Shown here: positions 44,200 through 49,858 of the stretch, piece by piece
Position numbering within the stretch: the stretch's first letter is position 1
Layout of the letters: each line of letters starts with the position of its first letter
DNA from: Hahnella lacustris
Lineage (GTDB): Bacteria > Pseudomonadota > Gammaproteobacteria > Burkholderiales > Burkholderiaceae_A
NCBI GenBank assembly: GCA_965194655.1
Contig: OZ239148.1
Location: forward strand, 1,240,001-1,304,000
DNA: 64,000 nt
Direction of reading: 5' to 3'
The notes under the pieces: model-generated
Told to the model about the DNA's origin: nothing
The model's input: only the letters and a program-made list of their open reading frames with translations
Databases searched by the model: none
Program-made: the position numbers and the translations under genes

Positions 44200-45218
44200 T
44201 TACCAGCGTGACTCAATGCCAGCGTAAACCGTTCGAGGCAAGCCCGGGGAATACAGCCCTCCCGAAGCGCTGCTTTGGCTTGCACTGTCGGCATAACGCT
44301 TGTCGGTAAGGTTCATAACCCGCAAGAACCCACTGGTCTGCTTTGCAATACTCACGCTCGCACGCAGGTTAAACAAATCATGCCCAGCGTACTTCCCGTA
44401 AGAGTTTCCCCCATCCAGGTAATAAGAGCCGATACGCACCCACTCAAGCTGAGTCATCACACGCTCCACTGGCCGAAGGGTAAGCCTGGCATTGCCCAGA
44501 AAGCGCGGGGAGGACTCAATTTCTTTACCGGAGTAGTCGACCGAACTTGTGACCCAATCTTTATACGTATGTTTTGCGAACGAAAGCGCAGCATCGAGAC
44601 GAATCCGAGCAGTCAATGAACGCCCAAGCCCAATCTCAAGACCTTTGTGCTCTGTCGTGCCATTGTTCGTCTGAACAGAGTAGCCGGTATCGTCTCGCTG
44701 ACTCAGAAGGTCGTCCTTCTTGGTCAACGCATAGGCCACGATGTCATAGTTCCATTGATCTGCGGCGCCGCGAAGCCCAATTTCGTATTGATGTGCCTTG
44801 ATAGCCTTTAGGCTCGCAGATGCGCTGAAAAGGGCCAATGCCTCTGCGCGACGAGTCGTTTGTGTGCCCCCCGCTGCGGATCGGCCTCCGCGAAATAGCT
44901 GGCTCTCCGAGGGCGTTCTAAATCCTTGGTTATAGCTCACGTACACATGACGATCTGGGCTCAATGCGTAAGTGGCGCCGAGCTTTGGGCTTAAGCGGCT
45001 AAAACTTGCAGATGCGTCATTAGGCGAGTAGTACTCCCGACCGGAAACCGTGAAGTAACCGGCTTCCCGACTATTGTCCATCTCGTATCGAGCACTGTCA
45101 TAGCGAAGCCCTGCGGTGACTCGCAAGTGCTCAGATGGTGAGATCTCATAGTGCACATAAGGGGATGCACTTTGATAGACAACCTCATAGTGATACATCT
45201 GATCGCCGACTGAATACC
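44200..45218 (-). pseudogene. TonB-dependent receptor, 3' fragment truncated by IS3 element
   Basis: About 339 codons of the C-terminal beta-barrel of a TonB-dependent receptor remain: LRVTAGLRYDSARYEM, LGATYALSPDRHVYVSYNQGF, QYEIGLRGAADQWNYD and the end LYSPGLPRTVYAGIESRW with its terminal aromatic residue. The plug domain, TonB box and signal peptide are absent, replaced at 45218/45219 by the IS end. The frame continues by chance through the antisense strand of the transposase, which is not meaningful. It was probably an outer-membrane metal or siderophore receptor upstream of the sialidase-like and thioredoxin-like genes. Confidence 0.92.
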
Positions 45219-45250
45219 TGTAATGACCCACTGATTTCCTGCTCAGGTCA
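45219..45250 (+). repeat. Left terminal inverted repeat of the IS
   Basis: It begins TGTAATGACCCACTG and ends CAGGTCA. Compared with the right end it matches at the outer 13 bases and at the inner AGGTCA, with differences between. Confidence 0.88.
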
Positions 45251-45271
45251 TACTTTCGAGAGGAGAACTTC

Positions 45272-45586
45272 GTGGGTGTGATCGTGGAAGAAGATTTCAA
45301 GCGTTGGACGGCCAAGAGGAAGGCTGCTTTGGTGACAGAGATCTTGCAGGGCAAGACCTCGGTTTCTGAGGCAGCAAGGTCCTTTGATCTCTCGCCCGCC
45401 GAGATCGAGGATTGGGTCGATGAGGGCAAGAAGGGGTTAGAGAACGCCCTTCGGGCCAAGCCTCTGGACATCAAGGAACAGTACGAACGGCAGCTCAAAG
45501 AGTTGCAGGAGGCGTATGGAGAGGCGATGTTGGAGCTTCGCGCCAGAAAAAAGTTGGAATCCCTGTTGGGCGGAGAAGAGAAGTGA
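45272..45586 (+). CDS. IS3-family transposase OrfA (HTH, DUF1153-like)
   Basis: A 104-residue DNA-binding subunit: FKRWTAKRKAALVTEILQGKTSVSEAARSFDLSPAEIEDWVDEG is a helix-turn-helix that binds the IS ends, followed by a leucine-zipper-like coiled coil (KEQYERQLKELQEAYGEAMLELRARKK). It starts at GTG with AGGAG 8 nt upstream. It overlaps OrfB by 4 nt, and a slippery A6G heptamer near its end could fuse it to OrfB by -1 frameshifting. Confidence 0.92.
   Translation: MGVIVEEDFKRWTAKRKAALVTEILQGKTSVSEAARSFDLSPAEIEDWVDEGKKGLENALRAKPLDIKEQYERQLKELQEAYGEAMLELRARKKLESLLGGEEK
45547..45553 (+). other. Programmed -1 frameshift heptamer A AAA AAG
   Basis: The codons AAA-AAG (Lys-Lys) of OrfA are preceded by A, giving the canonical A_AAA_AAG slippery site in the correct phase. 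A -1 shift leads into an open frame through the OrfB start with no stop, producing an OrfAB fusion transposase, as is usual for IS3 elements. A downstream stimulatory structure was not worked out. Confidence 0.7.
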
Positions 45587-46413
45587 TTCAGACCGTCAAG
45601 CAGGGATTGGAAGCTGAGGGGGTGAAGGTGCCGATGACCAAGTTGTGTCAGTGGTTTGAGGTGCCCAGGCGATCGGTCTATTACAAGCCCATCAAGAGTG
45701 CTCCGAAGGTGCAGGAGCGGCTGGAAAGACCTATCAAGGCATTGATTGAGCAGGACCCATCCTACGGCTACAGAACCGTGGCGGGCCTTCTGAACATGAA
45801 CAAGAACACCGTTCAGCGGATCTTCCAGATCCGGGGTTGGCAGGTGAAGAAGCGCCCGATTGGCTTTAGACCCAGGGTAGAGGCGCTGCCTTCTGTAGCG
45901 GTCTCTCCTGATGAACGCTGGGCCACGGACCTGTGCCGCATCTGGGCTGGTCGGGATCGTTGGGTCGCCCTGGCGCTGGTGATCGACTGCTACACCCGAG
46001 AGCTGCTGGGCTGGCATCTGTCTCGTTCTGGCAAGGCCAGAACGGCTGAAGCGGCCCTGGAGCAGGCCCTGATCGCTAGGTTTGGAACCCTGGGCCGAGT
46101 GCAACAGCCCTTCTTGCTTCGGTCGGACAATGGCTTGGTCTTCACCAGTCGAAGCTTCACAGCCTTGGTAAAAAGCTACGGCCTGCAGCAAGAGTTCATC
46201 ACGCCCCACTGCCCCCAACAAAACGGGATGGTCGAGCGTGTGATCAGAACGCTGAAAGAGCAGTGTGTTCATCGTCAGCGGTTTGAAACCCTGCAGCATG
46301 CCAATCGAGTCATCAGTGACTGGATTGGGTTTTATAACCAACGCCGGCCTCATCAAGCCCTGGGCATGAAAACGCCGGCACAAACCTATCAATCATGGAG
46401 ATTAGCAGCCTGA
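45583..46413 (+). CDS. IS3-family transposase OrfB (DDE integrase)
   Basis: A 276-residue catalytic subunit with an HTH_21 region (PSYGYRTVAGLLNMNKNTVQRIFQIRGW) and an rve integrase core. The DDE triad is visible: D in WATDLCRIWAG, D in LLRSDNGLVFTSRSF and E in QQNGMVERVIRTLKEQ, followed by FYNQRRPHQALGMKTPAQ. The frame is intact, so the element may still be mobile if OrfAB is made by frameshifting. Confidence 0.95.
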   Translation: MIQTVKQGLEAEGVKVPMTKLCQWFEVPRRSVYYKPIKSAPKVQERLERPIKALIEQDPSYGYRTVAGLLNMNKNTVQRIFQIRGWQVKKRPIGFRPRVEALPSVAVSPDERWATDLCRIWAGRDRWVALALVIDCYTRELLGWHLSRSGKARTAEAALEQALIARFGTLGRVQQPFLLRSDNGLVFTSRSFTALVKSYGLQQEFITPHCPQQNGMVERVIRTLKEQCVHRQRFETLQHANRVISDWIGFYNQRRPHQALGMKTPAQTYQSWRLAA

Positions 46414-46441
46414 CCTGTGCAAAAACCGGTGGGTCATTACA
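46411..46441 (-). repeat. Right terminal inverted repeat of the IS
   Basis: On the minus strand it reads TGTAATGACCCACCGG and ends CAGGTCA, mirroring the left repeat. It starts 2 nt before the OrfB stop, TGA at 46411-46413, so the repeat overlaps the gene end. Confidence 0.88.
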
Positions 46442-46442
46442 A

Positions 46443-46568
46443 ATCGACCGTGGCATTCGGATGTACGGCGGCACCGTGAAGCGATGGGGATGGACGGGCG
46501 CGAGCGAGGACGGGGCTGAAAAGCTCGTCTCTGACATGGAGAAGTTCATCTCCTCAGTCGGCCGTTGA
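46443..46568 (+). pseudogene. Unrecognised C-terminal gene fragment abutting the IS
   Basis: Directly after the right IS end an open frame of 41 codons reads IDRGIRMYGGTVKRWGWTGA...KLVSDMEKFISSVGR and then TGA. It has no start of its own and looks like the 3' end of a gene truncated at the IS. I do not recognise the family. Its composition is coding-like. Confidence 0.4.
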
Positions 46569-46637
46569 GAATCGGGCCCTGGCTGGCAGACCCGTATGAA
46601 TGAGGTGCTGCGGGAGTGGGTAGAGCGCAACCGCTAG
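46569..46637 (+). pseudogene. BrnA-type (DUF4415) antitoxin C-terminal remnant
   Basis: In the same frame as, and immediately after, the previous stop, the codons ESGPGWQTRMNEVLREWVERNR-stop match the characteristic C-terminus of BrnA/DUF4415 antitoxins (GPGWQTRMN.x.LR). The N-terminal part and any BrnT toxin are missing. It is a relic of another toxin-antitoxin module. Confidence 0.65.
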
Positions 46638-46654
46638 AATCCGACCGTCGCAGA

Positions 46655-46975
46655 TCACTCCTCGAATAATTCAGAGTGCGTGCCTGCCCGAACGAAGGTA
46701 ATGACATTGCCCTCAAGACGGTAAATGAGCAGGAAGTCGCCACCGATATGGCACTCGCGGTGGTCAGCCCAGTCCCCCTTGAGCGGGTGGTCTAGCCATT
46801 CGGGGCCCAGTGGCGCATCGTTACTGATCAGCAGCAACATGGCCTCTTTTAGGCGCTTCAGGTCGTAGCGGCCCGAACGCGAGAGCCTCTCCCAGTCTTT
46901 GTAGAACGCCTTGGTGTAGTCGCACGCTCTGGGTGCCACGGCCCGTTTACTGCTTGCGGGCTTTTTCGAGGTCAT
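46655..46975 (-). CDS. YafQ-like mRNA interferase toxin
   Basis: A 106-residue RelE-superfamily toxin. The block HPLKGDWADHRECHIGGDFLLIYRLEGNVITFVRAGTHSELF is the YafQ active-site region, with the His and Asp residues used for ribosome-dependent mRNA cleavage. A basic N-terminal extension of about 18 residues precedes the core. The gene overlaps the end of its antitoxin by 29 nt, antitoxin first, as in DinJ-YafQ modules. The frame is intact. Confidence 0.88.
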   Translation of the reverse strand: MTSKKPASSKRAVAPRACDYTKAFYKDWERLSRSGRYDLKRLKEAMLLLISNDAPLGPEWLDHPLKGDWADHRECHIGGDFLLIYRLEGNVITFVRAGTHSELFEE

Positions 46976-47225
46976 CGATAAGGGCGTCTGCAGAATTAAA
47001 ACGTACGCTACGCGTCTTGGCCATCGTACGGGCTTCTTCCATCGCCACGCGGGTCTGGGCGTTGGGCACTTTCAACTCCAGAGGGAAGGCCTGATCGTTG
47101 ATAACGCGCTTGAGCAGGATGCGTACAGCATCCGACACGGTGAGACCCATGGTCGCCAATGTCTCGCCCGCCTGCGTCTTTAATTCGTCGTCTACACGCA
47201 CATGCAACATCTTGGAATGAGCCAT
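46947..47225 (-). CDS. RelB/DinJ-family antitoxin
   Basis: A 92-residue ribbon-helix-helix antitoxin starting at MAHSKMLHVRVD. The block ELKTQAGETLATMGLTVSDAVRILLKRVINDQAFPLELKVPN is typical of DinJ/RelB. The ATG at 47225 is preceded by GGAGG at a good distance, preferred over upstream ATGs. It pairs with the downstream YafQ-like toxin. A near-perfect 20-bp palindrome lies in front, suiting autoregulation. Confidence 0.9.
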   Translation of the reverse strand: MAHSKMLHVRVDDELKTQAGETLATMGLTVSDAVRILLKRVINDQAFPLELKVPNAQTRVAMEEARTMAKTRSVRFNSADALIDDLEKARKQ

Positions 47226-47251
47226 GGTTGAATCCTCCATCCCTGCAATGA

Positions 47252-47271
47252 TGTAACTCAATTGAGATACA
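47252..47271. promoter_or_regulatory. Palindromic operator before the DinJ-like gene
   Basis: TGTAACTCAATTGAGATACA is an inverted repeat with 18 of 20 positions symmetric, 27 nt upstream of the antitoxin start. TTGACT just upstream on the minus strand (around 47272-47277) could be a -35, so the operator would overlap the promoter. It is a typical place for RHH antitoxin binding. Confidence 0.6.
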
Positions 47272-47307
47272 GTCAATCATCGGGGAGGTGTCGAGGGATT
47301 GCCTCCG

Positions 47308-47481
47308 TCAGGCAATAGCCTCAACCCCCTCGGGGAGAAGCCAGAACAGATTAAGGCGGGGCACACCGATCCAATGGGCAAATTCTTTCTGGGTCATCTT
47401 GAGCGCAGGCAGGGCATCTTCGCGCAACACTGCACCAGTTTCCAGAGACAGTCATGGCCCATCCTCAATGACTTTCGCCAT
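47308..47481 (-). pseudogene. XRE/HigA-type antitoxin remnant with internal UGA
   Basis: On the minus strand, ATG at 47481 starts MAKVIEDGP, then a TGA stop, then in the same frame LSLETGAVLREDALPALKMTQKEFAHWIGVPRLNL. This matches the N-terminal half of HigA/XRE antitoxins (TGAVLREDALPxLxM..x.FA..IGV.R). The rest of the HTH is lost after NLFWLLPEG, and no HigB toxin is next to it. It is a decayed toxin-antitoxin relic. The remaining parts of the 355-nt gap hold the DinJ operator and a terminator. Confidence 0.7.
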
Positions 47482-47501
47482 GTTTAAAACCCTCCGTGTT
47501 G

Positions 47502-47524
47502 TAAAAGCCCTCCGATGGAGGGCC
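47502..47524 (-). terminator. Intrinsic terminator after the TacT-like gene
   Basis: On the minus strand GCCCTCC-ATC-GGAGGGC followed by TTTT lies about 57 nt after the toxin stop: a 7-bp GC stem with a short T-run. It probably ends the tacAT transcript. Confidence 0.6.
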
Positions 47525-47580
47525 GACGCGTGCTTCCCGTTTGGTTGCCTAGCGAGTGCTAGACAAAGCTGTCAAGCGTT

Positions 47581-48114
47581 TTAGGTTGATTGGGGCAGTT
47601 TGATCGCCCGCATCAAGCGGCGCGCGTCCTTCAACAATAGGATCAGCTGCCGATCGTGTGTTGGCGTGGACTCAAAACCGAAACGCCTATAAAACGCATC
47701 GGCCTCGGCATCAATGGGGTGAGTCAGTAGCGCCCGGATTCCGGCCTGATCAGCAATGCCGACCGTGCGTTTAATAGCGTCCTGCAACAAACTGAAGCCC
47801 AGCCCACGCTTCTGGTAATCCAGATCCACAGCGAGCCTGGCCAGAATGACCAGCGGGATCGGATACTGCCCCATGCCACGCCGAATGCGCTCCGGGGCAT
47901 CCAGCGTGTCGATCTGGCCGACCGTCAAGCTGTAATACCCAGCGACGCGATCCTCGTCACAGGCCACAAAGGTGCGCGCCGAACCGCTGCCTTGCGCTTG
48001 GAGGGCATGATGCAGCAGCCATTGCGTGAGCGCAGGTTTTCCACAGTCAAACGCTTCCAGGTGGTGCGAGGCCCTCAGCGCTTGGGGGGCCAAAATGTTC
48101 ACTGACCTGCCCAC
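47581..48114 (-). CDS. GNAT-type toxin (TacT/AtaT-like acetyltransferase)
   Basis: A 177-residue GNAT protein. It begins with the toxin-family block HHLEAFDCGKPALTQWLLHHALQAQGSGSARTFVA, has the acetyl-CoA loop LARLAVDLDYQKRGLGFSLLQDA and the RFGFESTPTHDRQLILLLKD end. Such toxins acetylate aminoacyl-tRNA and block translation. The start is probably GTG at 48114, overlapping the DUF1778 antitoxin end by 16 nt. The frame is intact. Confidence 0.92.
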   Translation of the reverse strand: MGRSVNILAPQALRASHHLEAFDCGKPALTQWLLHHALQAQGSGSARTFVACDEDRVAGYYSLTVGQIDTLDAPERIRRGMGQYPIPLVILARLAVDLDYQKRGLGFSLLQDAIKRTVGIADQAGIRALLTHPIDAEADAFYRRFGFESTPTHDRQLILLLKDARRLMRAIKLPQST

Positions 48115-48386
48115 ACAGGCTTGCGAGAAAACAGGTGGGCCAACCCGGGGTTGTCCGATTCTGGGCGGTCCAGCATCTCCAGAAGTGCTTGATATTGGCT
48201 ACCAGACACCATGAACAGGCGCTGGTCGAGCAAAGTCTGCTCCGCAGCTTGGTAGGCGGCGTCAAGAATAAAGTCGGTCAGAGACTTGTGGGCCACTTCG
48301 GCCGCACGGCGCAGCACGGTCTCCTGCTCTGGGGTGGCACGCAGGCCGAGGCGTGCGGAGCGGGTGTTGGTCATGGCGGTAGGCAT
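48099..48386 (-). CDS. DUF1778 antitoxin (TacA/AtaR-like)
   Basis: A 95-residue RHH antitoxin: RSARLGLRATPEQETVLRRAAEVAHKSLTDFILDAAYQAAEQTLLDQRLFMVSGSQYQALLEMLDRP is the standard DUF1778 arrangement, with the C-terminal arm that wraps the toxin. The ATG at 48386 has GGAG 9 nt upstream; 48374 is an alternative. It is cotranscribed with the GNAT toxin. Confidence 0.93.
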   Translation of the reverse strand: MPTAMTNTRSARLGLRATPEQETVLRRAAEVAHKSLTDFILDAAYQAAEQTLLDQRLFMVSGSQYQALLEMLDRPESDNPGLAHLFSRKPVWAGQ

Positions 48387-48402
48387 GGGCGAACTCCAAA
48401 AA

Positions 48403-48428
48403 TGTACGAATGACTCAACGTTAGTACA
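48403..48428. promoter_or_regulatory. Inverted repeat upstream of the tacA-like gene
   Basis: TGTACGAATG...CGTTAGTACA: 10-nt arms with 8 matches around a 6-nt spacer, starting 17 nt before the antitoxin start. It is a candidate autoregulatory site. The following 150 nt up to the ccd remnant contain no gene that I can support. Confidence 0.5.
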
Positions 48429-48577
48429 GAAGACGCACATATGTCCAGTGACGGGGCGCAGATCATGGCCCCATCTTCACGATGGTGAGCGTCTCTGCAC
48501 ATCACGGGGCGGTTCAGGCCGAGTGGAATTGCACAAAGCAGGCATGCGGAATACTGTAGGCGCACATTTAAAGGCGC

Positions 48578-48824
48578 ATGGAGAACGGGATGCCACCCAC
48601 ACAAACGACCCACCACGAACGCACGGGCGCCTGCGACAACGACGTGCGCGACCTCGTGCGACGCGAACAAGAGCACAAGTGGCGTGCAGATCATGCCGAC
48701 TTCATCTCCACCTATAACGCGACTGTTGACGCTGAGGGTTTGCCTCTGGGCGAATGGAGAACCTGTCAGTTCGCTGGCTTTTGAACAGGACCAGATCATG
48801 GCCGCATTGGATTTTCTGTTTTAA
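48578..48824 (+). pseudogene. ccdAB toxin-antitoxin remnant fused by internal deletion
   Basis: The frame at 48578 encodes a CcdA-like C-terminal arm, REQEHKWRADHADFISTYNATVDAEGLPLGEWR, which is the toxin-wrapping part of CcdA. The N-terminal DNA-binding part is not recognisable. Immediately after GEWR, in the next frame, about 16 codons read LAFEQDQIMAALDFLF-stop (48774-48824), matching the final helix of CcdB. Most of ccdB is therefore missing, leaving a joined relic of both genes. It ends 8 nt before the thioesterase start. Confidence 0.7.
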
Positions 48825-48832
48825 GGTTACTG

Positions 48833-49261
48833 ATGTCCACCCAACCCATATCCCTAGAGTCGTTCCCCCTGCGCTCAGTTGAGAAGCTTCGCTACGGCGA
48901 CACGGATCGCCAGGGCCACGTCAACAACGCGGTCTTTTCGACCTTCCTGGAGACAGGGCGGGTGGAGTTTCTGCACGCGCAAGGGGCCCGAGTCATGGAC
49001 GAGGACTGCTCCTTCGTGATCGCCCGTCTGGAGCTCGACTTTCTGAAGGAAGTTCTTTGGCCAGGCTCCGTTGAGATTGGCACGGGCGTGGAACGCGTCG
49101 GAACATCCTCCATCAGCCTCTCGCAGGCGGTCTTCCAGAATGGGATGTGTGTGGCCAAAGCAAAGACCACCGTGGTTCATGTGAACAATCAGACGCGGCG
49201 CTCCCAGCCACTCTCAGAAGAGGCCGTGGGGCGTCTGAAGGCTCTGATGGTGACGGCGTAA
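48833..49261 (+). CDS. Hotdog-fold acyl-CoA thioesterase (YbgC/FadM-like)
   Basis: A 142-residue single hotdog: LRYGDTDRQGHVNNAVFSTFLETGRVEFL carries the catalytic Asp and the HVNN motif of 4-hydroxybenzoyl-CoA thioesterase-like enzymes. Substrate is not evident. It is free-standing after the ccd relic and convergent with the HD-domain gene, 4 nt apart. Confidence 0.9.
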   Translation: MSTQPISLESFPLRSVEKLRYGDTDRQGHVNNAVFSTFLETGRVEFLHAQGARVMDEDCSFVIARLELDFLKEVLWPGSVEIGTGVERVGTSSISLSQAVFQNGMCVAKAKTTVVHVNNQTRRSQPLSEEAVGRLKALMVTA

Positions 49262-49265
49262 TCGA

Positions 49266-49781
49266 CTATACGAACCGGGCAGGCTTGCGCTTGGCCATGC
49301 CCGCAGCCATTCGGTTGGCCTCTTCAATCACCGCCGGGCGCTTGGCCGCTGGGGTGCAGAGCAGGGCAGGGTCAGGATCAATGCCCACCCTCCCGAGGTC
49401 AAGGCGGTCCGCATCCCAACAGGCGCGAATGGCGGGCTCTCCCTCGACATGTCCATCGCTGTGCAGGCGCATGGCTTCACAAAGCTGCTCGAACTCGGGG
49501 TCGTTGAGTTCTACCAGAAGCCCGTCTCTCCGCAGGCGCAAGGCAAAGTCTGCCGCACGGTGTCCATGCAGCGGGTCTCTGTGGTCGTTATGCCGCTGGC
49601 TATCGTGCAGGTAAGCAAACCAGGCAACGATGGCAGGGTTCACATCTAAGGTCTTTGCAATACGCCGGCCGTGGAACCAGACTCGGCTCCAATGAGCTAC
49701 CCCATGCACGCCGTCTTGAAAGTTGAGTCGAAACACAGGACGCACTGCGGCGAGGGCTTTTCGAATGATCAAGGATTCCAT
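49266..49781 (-). CDS. HD-domain phosphohydrolase-like protein
   Basis: A 171-residue protein. HD motifs are HGVAHWSRV (H26-H30), FAYLHDSQRHND (H59, D60), RLHSDGH and CWDADRLDLGRVGI (the late Asp). The arrangement fits a metal-dependent phosphohydrolase; the nucleotide substrate is unknown. It is encoded away from the DUF2779 gene, with 77 nt between the starts. Confidence 0.82.
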   Translation of the reverse strand: MESLIIRKALAAVRPVFRLNFQDGVHGVAHWSRVWFHGRRIAKTLDVNPAIVAWFAYLHDSQRHNDHRDPLHGHRAADFALRLRRDGLLVELNDPEFEQLCEAMRLHSDGHVEGEPAIRACWDADRLDLGRVGIDPDPALLCTPAAKRPAVIEEANRMAAGMAKRKPARFV

Positions 49782-49858
49782 ACAGTCATTAAACCTGAAC
49801 TGATCAACCCACGCAGGCTCACCCCGTGATCCGCTCGTAGGCGATCCTATCTTGCACC

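Larger units (their letters stand above)
45219..46441 (+). mobile_element. IS3-family insertion sequence (1223 bp)
   Basis: A complete-looking IS with two overlapping transposase frames and imperfect terminal inverted repeats beginning TGTAATGACCCAC at both ends (left 45219, right 46441 on the opposite strand). Ends of the TG...CA type fit the IS3 family. The flanking bases (ATACC on the left, AATCG on the right) show no direct duplication. It interrupts a TonB receptor gene on the left and abuts unrelated toxin-antitoxin remnants on the right, so a deletion or recombination likely followed insertion. Confidence 0.92.

Noticed and set aside
44200..46392. A 730-codon minus-strand frame spanning the receptor fragment and the IS
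   Set aside because: Only the part up to 45218 has receptor similarity; the rest is the antisense of the transposase genes and starts at the IS end by chance.
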